The notes below the pieces were generated by a model that ran no database searches, had not been told where the DNA came from, and saw nothing but the letters and a program-made list of their open reading frames with translations. Source: Circinella umbellata (taxonomy: Eukaryota; Mucoromycota; Mucoromycetes; Mucorales; Lichtheimiaceae). Taken from it: a DNA stretch of 64,000 nt. Positions 1 to 11,046 of the stretch are shown here, in pieces. Numbering within the stretch: position 1 is the first letter of the stretch; the number at the start of each line of letters is the position of its first letter. Where the stretch lies: NCBI GenBank assembly GCA_025093555.1, contig JAIWNF010000035.1, positions 310,001 to 374,000 on the forward strand, written 5' to 3'. Both the position numbers and the translations under genes were made by a program.

Positions 1-45
1 AGAGCCACCTAAATAAACGTATTATTTTTGCATAAGTAATAATTA

Positions 46-1898
46 TCAATTTGTAAGATCCTTACTGATAAATAATATTCGGAAATAATACCAACCTGAA
101 ATGCTATAACCCATTATATGAGCTTCATGTAATATTGAGGGGGAAAAGGTTGCCGATAACAACATATCTCGTAAAACTGTTGGCATTTTTAACAAACTAT
201 CATACATCTCTTTAGTCTGATCCTTCGCAGCACCAATCTCTATACAGCCAAGTTCTAATTTTCCCGCTTCAAAAATAGTATCACCGCGTCTACCCATTTT
301 TCTATTGGCGATTGGTTTTACTGATGACAATTGATGAACATTATTCAAAGCATCTGTATTTGCTTTGCTCGTTCCTTCCGTACTATTGAATATATTTTTT
401 TTAAAAAAAAAATGTGTCAATGAATTTATTCTGTTATTTTTCAGCTTACCCTCTCACCACACTATCGCTATAGTCGAACCTCTCGATTTTTGCAACACCT
501 TCGCTTTTTGCACTTTGCACACCTTCAGAAGGGCTGTTGCAAAACCCTACTTGTATCTACACTTATGCTGAGATGAAATAGGACTAGTCCTATTGGACTG
601 TTTTTATAGTTTTTACAGTTAGCAATTTTGATCTATCCATATACTAATAATTGCTGCCAGGTGAACCCAATTCTATTTTCCTTACCTCTTCGCACCTCCC
701 CCGCTTTTTGCACACTTCTTGGCCCATATCCAATCTGTGCAAAAAGCGGAGGGTTCGACTGTATTTTGCACAACAGAAGAAAGAAAACCAAACACCAAAT
801 ACAGCTGGTTTGCTTCCATCATTGTACTAATATCACATGCACCGGTTTTGAAAAACGATCGGGCAGTATTTGTTCATTCGGTAGATAACCGCGCTTTGAG
901 TCCTTCTTCAGAAGGATCAACAAAAGGAATACTTTTGGCATAATTAAAAATATAGCTCTTTGCTATTTTTCTATAAGATTTATGAGGTCACTTAGTTTCT
1001 TCTATTGGAATATCCACGTATATATAGTGTTTATCTGTTTGCTTGTTCATACTTACTAATTTCATTATTTCTTGAAAACATTGTTCAAGTTCTTCGGGCA
1101 CTGAGTAGTCTATATCACCACCAACCTCACGTAACTCCTGTAATTCTTCTTCACTGAAGACTTCAAGCCAATTACTATCACCAAGATCGACAATAAGAGA
1201 TTGAGAAGGACTGAGAGATGGCAAAGTTAGCTTGTTAAAGTTGAACTACAAACACTAAAACCAAATTATCAATGATAAAGATTTTTACGTACTGATAGTA
1301 TTCACATTTTAAGGCAAAGTCCATCACTTTCTCTTCTACTGAAACTGGTTGAATGTTTTGTTCTCTTGCTTTTTCTTTTGTGGAGTTTAAAACCCAGAAG
1401 TCATCTTTATTTTTTTCTTTGAAAGCAACAAATCTGTTTTCTAGATTGGCTTTCTCGGCTGCATGGATTTTTGCTTTTAACGAGAGCAATGTGTTGGATC
1501 AGGAGGGCGATACTGATGTACTTGGTCCTTCTCCTGCTCGTGTATTTACACCTTGGTTGGGTGATAAATCATTATTTGAATTTTTTATCAATCGCTCAAC
1601 CTTTTTCCACGAAACTTCGGTTATATCCTAGAAGATATAAATAAATAAGTACATGTTTTATCTGCATATTGTTGTACAATATGCATAAGAAAAAGTTGCT
1701 AGCACTTACTACTGTAAGTCCAAGTGTTTCGGCTACTTTATTTGTATTTCGAACCGAAATTATCTTTTACAGAATTTATATTTGTCCCTACTAGAGTAGC
1801 TTTTGTAGCTAACAATGTATTGAGATTAAGCCCTTGTCATTGAGTTTGCTCCTCTTTAACAGGGCATCTATTTCAAAGTCAAAGCTTTGACTGGCCAT
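46..1898 (-). pseudogene. Decayed multi-exon gene of a lineage-specific (Mucorales-type) family, function unknown
   Basis: Reading the minus strand from an ATG at 1898 gives a start MASQSFDFEIDALLKRS, followed by two frame changes (near 1828 and 1755). An acceptor (TAG) near 1630 opens an exon with WKKVERLIKNSNND. That exon has an in-frame TGA at 1499-1501, then continues SNTLLSLKAKIHAAEKANLENRF and ends at a GTAAAA donor near 1285. An acceptor at about 1244 opens an exon with LPSLSPSQSLIVDLGDSNW that runs in frame to a TAA at 988. The next recognisable block (420 to 46) carries MGRRGDTIFEAGKLELGCIEIG and KMPTVLRDMLLSATF, a pattern I associate from memory with abundant Mucorales hypothetical proteins. 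I see no catalytic motif. At least two frameshifts and one stop argue for a pseudogene. The 3' part may continue outside the window. Confidence 0.55.
471..761. mobile_element. MITE-like element with terminal inverted repeats
   Basis: The left end reads TAGTCGAACCTCTCGATTTT and the right end, on the opposite strand, reads CAGTCGAACCCTCCGCTTTT. These are imperfect terminal inverted repeats. Both ends are flanked by TA (469-470 and 762-763), as expected for a TA target-site duplication of Tc1/mariner or pogo-like elements. A further copy of the CGCTTTTTGCAC motif occurs inside near 501 and 700. The element is about 290 bp and encodes no transposase, so it would be non-autonomous. It lies in a gap between the exon-like blocks of the decayed gene around it. 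Confidence 0.45.
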
Positions 1899-2658
1899 GC
1901 GAGTTTCAGGAACAATAGGTGTCCATTATTTTCTGGAGGGTCATATGCTGTTCTCCTTTTTTCTTTTCCTTCTACTAAGAAAAACACGGCAGTTATTCTA
2001 ATGAACATTTCATTAGTCCCGGCGCTTGTAAAGTTAATACAAATGAATCCTATTTATCCATTAGTTTACTAACCTTCTGTTACAGAAGTCTCTCAGTGTT
2101 TTTTTTTTTGTAAAATTCTAAGTTCGATTGTTCTTGTTTCTGGATTTCTTTGGATGATGAGTGTAACTTTTAGTTTTTGGGCTATTTGAGAAAAAGAATG
2201 ACACCAAAAAACCTTACCCTCTTTCTCATCAAAGGCGTTTTTTCCCCTCCACTGTGTAGATCATTCCAAGCTGTAATCTTGCGTGCAAAGCGATATTATC
2301 TAGTTGTTTAAAAGGATAATAAGAACCTTGATTGAATTTCTCTAGTCCAATATTTTCAAGGTTTTATCCTTTAATCCGGAGAGACATTCCTTTTTTTTTT
2401 TTTTCATTCCGTAGAATCATGATTTTGAACAGTAGGATCAAGTTTAAACTTTTTGATAAAAAGTTATTAGTGTCCGTTAACGATTTTTTTTTTCTTTTTT
2501 GGATATAATGAGATTGACATTAAGATGTGAGTTGATCTTTTTTGATGGTTAATGACAGTGATTACGTGGAGTTTGAGCAAATAGGTTCTGGGGAAATGGA
2601 AAGGCAGAAAGAAAAGAAAAGATAAACAAAATTTATCTTGTTATAGTTTTTGTGCTTT

Positions 2659-2694
<36 letters not shown>

Positions 2695-4994
2695 TCATCC
2701 CTAGTATTCAACATATCATAAAAAAATAAAATGTAAATAGGTATACAGGTAACCAAGACAGAATAATACCATGTCGTTAGTTTTTAAACGATTTACTGGA
2801 TCGGCGCCAAAGCATAAATCAAATCAGGCCATCGTTCCAGCAATATCATCTATATAGAAACATAAAAAAATAACTCAACGCAGCATATGTTTCGTCAATA
2901 TATATTTCTATTATATTATGCAATAACAAAGAAAGAAAAAACAAGAAGAATATCCACTATCCAATTGTCATATCCTGTTATAGTAATATGTAATGTTCGC
3001 ATTTTGTTATTTTATAATCCAATATCATCATCCCGAGTATATTAATAACAGCAAAAACATCAACATCATTTATCATCATCAATTTGCATATATTCTTCAT
3101 ATCCTCTCTTTTTTTTATGCATGAATTTCGAATCCCCCCTTACATCTTTTTACACTATCAACTTTATTTGTATATAGCCTTTTTATTATTACCTCTGCAT
3201 CCTTTTCCCTCCATATGTATAATATTTTGTAATTAATAAACTATTATTATATTTTAGCGGCTTAAAACCCTGTGACACCCAAAATAAACAATCAGATCTC
3301 TTTTTTGTGTATCTTTAAAAGCTTCTTTAAAATCTGTAACAAGGATTGTTGTAACAACAAATCAACCCATTTCAAAAAATAATAAGAGTAATAATACTTA
3401 TTCTATCAAGTATAGCACAGTATATATAGCCTAATCGAAAACTATAGAAATGGTATCTTCTATCTGCTATTAGCTTTCCATACGTTTCTTCACCCCCTTT
3501 TTTTTTTTTTTTGGTATAATAATACCAGTTCTCACGCATATATTGATTGGGAAATGGGTGCATGATCGAAAAAAAAAATCCAAAAAAATAGAGGGAAGGC
3601 CTCATAGCATATAGACGTACAACCATGATTGGAATTCAGCGGATGTACTTCATTGTGTACTTTTTATACTATGGAAAGTATTCTTATTGGCTCAAGCATC
3701 TTTTTGTTGTTTTGTAGTGTAACCACAAAAAGTTTTTTTTTCTTTCTGTACCAGTTTATTGTTATTCAAGATTCACAGACACATCTGAATTGTTTATTTG
3801 TATACATTATGGTGGGTCCCACCACGAACAATAATTATTAGGATGTGAAAAAACAACAACAGATGAGAAATAATTAATGAAAGATCTGAAAGATAAATAT
3901 CAGAATATATCATTAAAAACATGCGACATTTAGATGTATGTAAAATGATATATCAGACTGATATAATACATGTATTTTGATTTTTTTTTTATATCCTTTT
4001 TTAAAAATGACAATTAGAAATGGCTAATATAGAATGAGTTTAGTGTGGAGACAAGTGAACTAGTAGACGGGTAAAAGAAAAAAAAATAAAGATATTTAAA
4101 TGAGAGACTTTAATTTCCACCTGACTTGATGAACAACGACGGCATAACAGAATAGCGGAACTTTGTACGTACAACAATGTCTCTAAATCATCAGTTAATA
4201 GACGATCAGAACGAATTTTATTTTAATGTGGAATGTAATATAAAAAGTCAACATACTTTATGTTGCTGTAACGGACAGAAAGATAAGCTTCTTGATAGTT
4301 TCTTACTTCGTTTTTAATTTCCTCTTTAGCATCATGAGAACAGCTACATGAAAGGTAAAAAAAAATGCTACGTGTTTGCATGGCATAAATAATCTATTTA
4401 AAGGATAAAGGATAAAAAAAAAGGATGGGTAAGAATAGTGAACGTTCTGAGTTCCAGGCTTGGATACAAGTAAAATATTACGATTAAATGGTGTCGATTA
4501 GCTTGTTTCCATAGTATTTTATTAAGCTGTATGATGTTGTATCCACGGTAAGAAAAGATGGATAATAGTATGAGTTTGTTTTGCTAAGTAATACTAATTT
4601 TTTTTATATAAAGATTAAACTCCTCTTTCACAGGGACACTAAAGTAAAAAAAGAAAAAGAAGGTTTGTTATATATCGAAGATTCACGTGGCAACAAATAT
4701 TTCTCAACTTCAAGTTAGTTGATTGAAATATCAAAGAAGAAAAAAAGTACATGATTTTAGTAAAACAGTTATAATCCCCAACGTATTGAATTTGCTCGTG
4801 GACTTTTTTGTAGTTGATATTTTTATTAAGATCAACCAAGTAAAAAGATTTCCGAGTCAGGATTTTTTTAGCGTGCATGGAAATCAAAAAATCTATTGGC
4901 CACTTTTCTTTGTAATTTTGACAACTCTAACCAAGTTTCCACACTTTTTCTCTTTTTCCAGCTATCGAAAAAACGATATATATTTGTATAGAAT
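1899..4994. other. Intergenic AT-rich DNA
   Basis: No reading frame here looks like a gene on either strand. The DNA holds long A and T tracts, a CT microsatellite and scattered stops. A pyrimidine tract ending in CAG near 4945-4960 resembles an intron acceptor, so a 5' UTR intron of the downstream phosphatase gene may lie in the last part. Confidence 0.6.
2662..2692. repeat. (CT)n microsatellite
   Basis: About 15 perfect CT units in a row inside intergenic DNA. Confidence 0.95.
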
Positions 4995-5027
4995 ATGACA
5001 ACCAACATTGCTTCACCACCACCTTAA
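4995..5027 (+). promoter_or_regulatory. Small upstream ORF, in frame with the phosphatase ORF
   Basis: ATG at 4995 opens ten codons (MTTNIASPPP) closed by TAA at 5025-5027, only 3 bases before the ATG at 5031 and in the same frame. It may be a translated leader affecting initiation, or the original N-terminus cut off by a stop mutation. Confidence 0.4.
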
Positions 5028-5030
5028 GCC

Positions 5031-6628
5031 ATGAAGGATCAAAAGGTCTTGGTCTCCATGGCCGGACCTCATGGTACTGACATTGTGGGTGCTGTACTTG
5101 AATGTCTTGCCAACCATCCTTGTGACATTAATGACTGTATGCTTTCGCGTCTTTATCACCATGTCACTTTCGGTGTTCTTATTACTTTACGAACTGAAAG
5201 CGATGCTATTTTCAAAGATTTAGCTGAAGCTGCAGCTAAATGGGATGCCACATTAACTTATGATGTTCCTGATACTCAAGCAGCTGAACCACCAAACGTC
5301 CAAGCAGCACAAAAACAAGCACATCGTATTGGTCCCAAGGGTGATATTAATATTCCACCTTCTTTGGAAGAAGCTCCTTATTCAAATCGTATCAAGTATG
5401 CTGCTAGTATCTTGAATCAAAATGGTTTGCAACCTGCCTTTTTAAAATGATTGGACTCAGTTTTGTTTACGTTATCGTATCTCGGTTGAAAAATTGGCAG
5501 GATTGAACAAGGGTGGTAATGTGTTATCATGCGCTGATTTCCGTTTAAGTGTACCTCGTACTGTCGATATGAATCAATTAAGAACGGATTTGTTTGAATT
5601 GTCTGCAAGTCATGGTACAGATATTGCTTTACAACCCGACGATGTTTTCCGCAAGAATAAGCGTTTACTTGTGTTTTGATATGGATTCGACATTGATTCA
5701 TCAAGAAGTGATTGATGAAATTGCTCGTCATGCTGGAGTTGTAGATCAAGTTGCTGTAAGTATATATATATATATATATATATATAATATGGGTTATTTG
5801 AATAGAAGGGAGAGAAAAGATATATATATATAATACGTTATTGATTAATTATGCGTAAAAACATAGGGTATCACAGAAGCTGCTATGAATGGTGAAATCG
5901 ATTTTAAGGAATCGCTCCGTCGTCGTGTGGCTTTATTAAAAGATACCAATGTGGATGTACTTGAAAAAGTCAAAGAAAGTTTGACGTTTACTGAAGGTGC
6001 TCATTTCTTATGTCAATCTTTAAAGAAGCTTGGATTTAAACTTGCTGTCATCAGCGGTGGTTTTATTCCACTTGCCCGTTATGTCAAAGCTGAGCTTGGT
6101 TTAGATTATGCATTTGCTAACCAGGTAAAAACAATTTATATAATCACGATGTGTAAGGGGATAGCCATTAGTAACATATAGATTTTACTCTCTCTGATGA
6201 ATTATTTTCATTTAACAATAATAATAGCTCCAGGTATCTGTAGATGGTAAAACATTTACTGGTGAAACAGTGGGTCCTGTTGTAGATGGTGTTCGTAAAG
6301 CAGAATTGTTGGATGTAATTGCACAGGCAGAAGGTGTGACACCTAAGCAAGTTATTGCTGTTGGTGATGGTGCTAACGATTTATGGATGTTGAATAAGGC
6401 AGGCTTAGGTATTGCGTTTAATGCTAAGCCCCGTGTTCAAGAACAGGTAATAGAATAACTACAATTTCTATATGATATTAATAAAAGAAAATGAGAGAAA
6501 ACTTATTCACAATAAATATATGTATAATATAGGCTCCTTCTCGCATTAATCAAAAGAGTTTGATTTATGTACTCACATTGTTGGGCTTCTCCGATCAAGA
6601 TTTGGAACAATTGAGTCAGGACTATTAA
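5031..6628 (+). CDS. serB: Phosphoserine phosphatase (SerB/Ser2 type), two frame lesions
   Basis: This protein would hydrolyse L-phosphoserine to serine, the last step of the phosphorylated serine pathway, in the cytosol. Exons are about 5031-5755, 5867-6124, 6228-6446 and 6533-6628. The N-terminal region (about residues 4-75, KVLVSMAGPHGTDIVG) looks like an ACT-type domain. The HAD phosphatase core follows: nucleophile motif DMDST near residue 216, SGG near 304-306 and GDGAND near 373-378. Length is about 431 aa once the lesions are skipped, close to ACT-containing SerB proteins. Two single extra bases break the frame: one in the A run 5444-5447 and one in the T run 5674-5677. Each brings a TGA as the very next codon, and downstream homology resumes in the +1 frame both times. 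All catalytic motifs are kept, so this is either an assembly artefact, recoding, or a very young pseudogene. Confidence 0.88.
5761..5786. repeat. (TA)n tract in intron 1 of the phosphatase gene
   Basis: A run of TA units begins 5 bases after the donor of intron 1. Confidence 0.9.
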
Positions 6629-6948
6629 ACCAGCTTGCCCCTCTTACATACGTTGAACAGAAACAATAAATAACACACAAAAACACCTTTCCCTCCTCAT
6701 TTTTATATAAATTGTATAGAACCTTTTCTTGATCTTCTTCTATTACTAAGTTTAGCGACTGTTGTATAATATTAGACACTTCCTCTTTTACTTTTTTTTT
6801 TTTTTTTTTTTAGAAAAAAACAACCAAAGTTTACGTGTCTTAATCATCACATCATAAAAAAACCAAGTTTTTTGTTTAGTTACAAATTTTCGTCTTTATT
6901 TTACTATACTCAGATTTTTTTCAAAATGGGGTAAGGAAGTTATATGAT

Positions 6949-6990
<42 letters not shown>

Positions 6991-7112
6991 TAGCTGGTTA
7001 TAGAATGATCTAGAATATACAAATGAGGCTCAACAAGTGAGTGAAAAGGGGACGAAGAAGGGGGCGTGTAATATATATATACGATAGCTTTACATAATAA
7101 AGCATGAGTTTT
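6629..7112. other. Convergent intergenic region
   Basis: This lies between the 3' ends of the phosphatase and PMP3-like genes. It holds a T tract near 6790-6811 and a (TA)n tract, and no coding signal that I can support. Confidence 0.6.
6952..6988. repeat. (TA)n microsatellite
   Basis: About 18 uninterrupted TA units. Confidence 0.95.
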
Positions 7113-7606
7113 TTAAGACTTTTCGGGTGCTGTATTATAGTTATCGGGATTAAGGGGAGGTTCTTCAACATCTCTATCTTTTTGCTGTCTTTTTTCTCTG
7201 TCCTTGATAAGAAGATAAATAGCGTGTATGAGGCCTAATAAATAATAGCATATATCTATGTAAGTATATCGTATTGTTGTTGCTTAAGATATACATTATT
7301 TTCTATGTTTTTTCTTTTACTTACCGGGTAAACCGAAGAAGAGCGTCAAACATCTATTTCAAATATTATTAATTGCTATTCATAAGAACCATGGTAATGT
7401 TTAAAAAAAGACGTGTTTTTATGTAGAGAGCAAGAAAAAAAAACTTACAAGTTAAGGCAAAGGTCACCATTGCAACCACGCATCACGCCGACACCAACAG
7501 GAGGCAAAAGTACAATAATGAAAATTAAGCAGCAATCATCAAGCGCTCTATCCTTAGCCATTTGATCGTTAGCCATTTGATCGTTAGCCATTTGATCGTT
7601 AGCCAT
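7113..7606 (-). CDS. PMP3: PMP3/UPF0057 family plasma membrane proteolipid with N-terminal repeats
   Basis: Small hydrophobic protein of the family that affects membrane potential and salt tolerance in yeast. Exons (minus): 7606-7449, 7353-7325 (only 29 nt) and 7234-7113, 103 codons in total. After the N-terminal repeats come CCLIFIIVLLPPVGVGVMRGC, the family signature with first membrane helix and PP..GV...GC, and then a second helix (CLTLFFGLPGLIHAIYLL). A charged tail DREKRQQKDRDVEEPP follows, longer than in the roughly 55-residue yeast protein. The N-terminus has MANDQ three times and then MAKDR, so there are four consecutive in-frame ATGs; the last one could be the functional start. Family membership is clear; the start and physiological role are inferred. 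Confidence 0.88.
7554..7606 (-). repeat. 15-bp tandem repeat duplicating the start codon region
   Basis: The unit TTAGCCATTTGATCG (plus strand) is repeated about three and a half times. It encodes MANDQ repeats at the N-terminus of the PMP3-like protein, each with its own ATG. Confidence 0.9.
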
Positions 7607-9348
7607 TTTTATTATATATTTTTTGAAGAAAAAGTAATAAGTAATGAAAAAGAAAAGAAACACCCAAGAAAAATCGAAATGATTTTTTATACTTGTTTGT
7701 GCAGGATAATTGATCTGCTGTCAAGGCACTATTCCAAAAAAGTAAGTAAGAGGTTTTTTGTGTAATGTTTGACAAGCACAAGGACAGAATTTAGAAAAAT
7801 ACAAAATGCTGAGCGCCTCCCAATTAATAAGATGGTTATAATAGTTTGGATTAGCCTTTCTTTCTCAAACTGTAAATATTAAACCGTTTAAACAGACCAT
7901 AATTCAGTTATAATCAATAATTATTATGATGCCGGTTGTGTTTCATATCTGGATGCCTTTAAGTAATAGATCACTTGAATAAAGAAAGTGTACAACGTTA
8001 TTCTGTTTAGCTATTTTAATTTTCTATTTGAACACTTGTTTCTTATGTATGTTTTATTGTCGCTATACTTTCATATGAACACACCGTAAATTGCATAACG
8101 ACGCATTGCGCCACATCAACTTGAAATACAAGAATAAAGAAAATATCATGGTTAAACCCAATATACTTTAGACTAGTAGCTACAGTAACCTTTTTAATAT
8201 AAATGGCTAATCTTAAGTACCCGACTTTGATACCTATCGCCTACATCATTTGATTAACCAAGCCCCATAATTCACAGAATAAAAAAAAATATACGTCGTT
8301 TTTTTAAAATCATTGTAGAAGAAGAACCTTATTATTACAATTTCTAAATTATTATTAAAATAAATGGTAACGTCTCAAAGAATTTTACCTTGTCTGTTTT
8401 TATATTCTATCGTTGTAAAAATAACAAACATCAGTAACCTTCCTACGTAGAAGGAAAAATAATAATACAAACACTCCATATTTACAGCAAGCTTATATGT
8501 TCTTAATATTATACGAAATGTATATGTTTTTTTTACAATTATAAAATTCTACAAAAGAAAGCAAGAACAATGATTTTCGCAATTAGAGCTCTTGCCTAAT
8601 AATTAATCTGATAGACAGAAATCAGACAACAAACGGTAAAAAGGTACCAGCATTAAGTTTTCAAAGGGATTAACAAAATGAATGAGTTAAGTCTACCAAT
8701 TATAAAAATAAATTAAAGTGACCACGGTGATCACCTGATCCCAAAACTTTGTAGTTTACCAAGTTCAAATCATGTTGAGTCTCCCTCGAGTCAAAAAAAA
8801 AATGGTAATAGTACATACTAATGTACATGTATATTATAAACAAAAATATATATATACACGTATATACTAAGCTTACTATAATGCACATGATGATTCACTT
8901 GCATTATATTCCTTTCTTTTTCTTATGTATATCAAATTAAAAAAAGAATAAAAAAAAACGCGAAAAGAAAAAAAAAACTTGTTTGACAAATGATAGTGTA
9001 TTGAGATAAGTTATAAAAGATCTGCATAAATTGAAGATTCCTTCATTCAAGTCCGAGAGGGGTGGGTTATAAATAATAAATAAATAGGCAAACTACTAAT
9101 CGAAGGGGAAATCGGGTGGAATTTTTGTGGTCGAGGAGGGGGGACCCGATGGAAGGTTTAGGGTTACCCTAGATTTTGGAATTGTTCATAGGACTTCCCG
9201 GACTTGGAAAAAAAATTTCTTGGTATTGAATTGGAGACCAAAGGGATACCCTAAACCTTTGGAGCAACGCGTCCTTTTTTTTTTTTTTTTTTCTCTTTCT
9301 TTTCTTTCTTTCTTTTTTTTTTCTTTTACCTTTCAATAAGAATAAACC
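7607..9348. other. Intergenic region between divergent genes
   Basis: Mostly AT-rich with no supported gene. It must contain the promoters of the PMP3-like gene (minus) and the HMG-box gene (plus). The last 300 bases are more GC-rich and contain inverted repeats, listed separately, then a pyrimidine tract (9271-9329) just before the HMG start. Confidence 0.55.
9048..9260. repeat. Nested inverted repeats upstream of the HMG-box gene
   Basis: Two inverted pairs are visible. CAAGTCCG (9049 region) pairs with CGGACTTGG (about 9199-9207). GGTTTAGGGTTACCCT (about 9155-9170) is matched imperfectly, on the opposite strand, by the segment at about 9242-9260. The block is richer in G and C than the DNA around it. 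Confidence 0.5.
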
Positions 9349-10404
9349 ATGGCTAACGATCGTGAGGTAAAAAAAAAAACAAAAAAAATAAAAAACAAAT
9401 AATAATAAGCGATAATTTTATTATTCATTATATTAATTTAATACTTTGGCGTAATTTTGTTTAATTTTAACGAATATAATAAATGTTAATAAAAAATAGC
9501 TTGGTTTGGCTGTTCATGCCATTGCACGTAATGCTGAAGAACTCGCTGCCAATTTGCGTAATTTTGCTAATCTATTCGGTGTAGCTAACGATGACAAAGA
9601 TGTAGAACAACCTAAACAACAACAAGAAGAAGTAGTAGAAGAAGATGGCGATGGAAAAAAGAGAAAACGTCAACATAAAGTTGTAGATCCTCTTGCACCT
9701 GAAAGAGCTCAAAGCGCGTATAATCATTTCATTAAAGAGAATTATGCTACTGTCAAACAAAAGTATGAAGGTGATAATAGAGCTATCATGACTCAATTAG
9801 GTGTTATGTGGAAGAAAATTACACCTGAAAAGAAAAAGGTAAAGTATATTATATTATATACAAATGATGATTTTTTTTTTGATATAAAAAATTAAATGAT
9901 TCCCCCACCCCTTTTTTGTTATTAATATAGAAATTTGAAGACTTGGCAGTCACTGATAAAAAACGATTTGAAGATGAACAAAAGAGTTTTGAAGTTTATC
10001 GTGCTAAACATCCTTATGACGCTGAAAAAGAAGGTGTTACTGTCAATTCTAAGAAACAAAAAAAAAGAGAAGCTGATTCATCACCTAGTAACAACAAAAT
10101 AAACAAGACAAAAGTTGTAGAAGAAGAAAAAGAGGATAGTGACAATTCATCATCTAGTAGTGATGATTCATCTTCATCGAATGATGATTCTGATGAACTT
10201 GATTCTGATGAAGAAGAACAAGGAAATAAAGGAGTACCTAAATTGGCAGCATCATCTAAAGTTTCATCCAAGAAGAAAGATGATAAAGCAACTACATCAA
10301 AGAAGAAAGGATCAGGAGGAAAACAACAAGCCAAGAACGATGATAAGAATAAGAAGAAGAAAAAGACGAATAAAAATAAGAAGCCTGTTACCTCTGGTCA
10401 ATAA
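9349..10404 (+). CDS. HMG-box protein with acidic and lysine-rich tail
   Basis: Likely nuclear DNA-bending, chromatin-associated protein of 276 aa. Exons: 9349-9366 (six codons), 9500-9838 and 9931-10404. Residues about 60-66 (KKRKRQHK) look like a nuclear localisation signal. The HMG box spans about 70-146 (LAPERAQSAYNHFIKENY, then LGVMWKKITPEKKK and YRAKHPYD). The C-terminal half is disordered: a Ser/Asp/Glu block followed by Lys-rich clusters, as in eukaryotic HMGB-type proteins but longer than yeast Nhp6. The N-terminal 35 residues (LGLAVHAIARNAEELAANLRNF) look helical and match no domain I know. Assignment as HMG-box is firm; the target genes are unknown. Confidence 0.88.
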
Positions 10405-11046
10405 GTAACAGATTTATAATATTTTTTTAAGAACCTATTATTTTGCTAAAGATAAGTTCTGTACCGTAACTTTTTTTAATATCTGAATTGAATTATGTCA
10501 ACATTTTTATTAATAATAAAATAATAATAATAAAAAGTTATGTGTAATTTGAAGTTGTTTTTGGAGAGAGTAAGAAGTCCGTTTTGTGTTATGTTGTTCA
10601 AGTAATAATCTGTATAACTTACCACATGCTTTTTAATTATTTTATTTTCTCTTATCAATAACCCCCCTCCCCCTTCTCCTCCTTCTCCTCCTTCTTACCT
10701 ACTTTATAACGATTCAAAAAGTTTATTAATATATTAAAGAAAAAAAAAAACTTAAAGAAGAAGTTTAATATAAATAAAAAAATAAAAAATAAAAAGGAGT
10801 GGGCGCAGTTATGTGCTTCTTTCTTGTTGATGAGTGTTACACGGACTTTAACCCTTCTTGGAATATTAAAGATGAAAAGGAACCTTGTTCTCATTATCAA
10901 TTTGAATGAATCACCAAAAAAAAAAAGGAGTCCAGTTCACTTTCTTTTTTAAGCTTTTCGTTTTTTTTTTTCTTTTTCTTCTTCTTTTTCTCTTCTCGCT
11001 TTTTTTCTGATACTTTTTTTTTTTTTTTGTATTATCATAATCCGTC
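10405..11046. other. Intergenic region with pyrimidine-rich promoter
   Basis: No gene seen. The last 90 bases before the next ATG are long T/C tracts, typical of fungal promoter and leader DNA. Confidence 0.6.

Noticed and set aside
5440..5455. Canonical -1 slippery heptamer TTTAAAA at the first phosphatase lesion
   Set aside because: A -1 shift leads to the wrong frame; homology resumes only after a +1 shift.
6925..6935. ATGGGGTAAGG after a T-rich leader, like a tiny first exon with donor
   Set aside because: No coding sequence or acceptor follows before the convergent PMP3-like gene.
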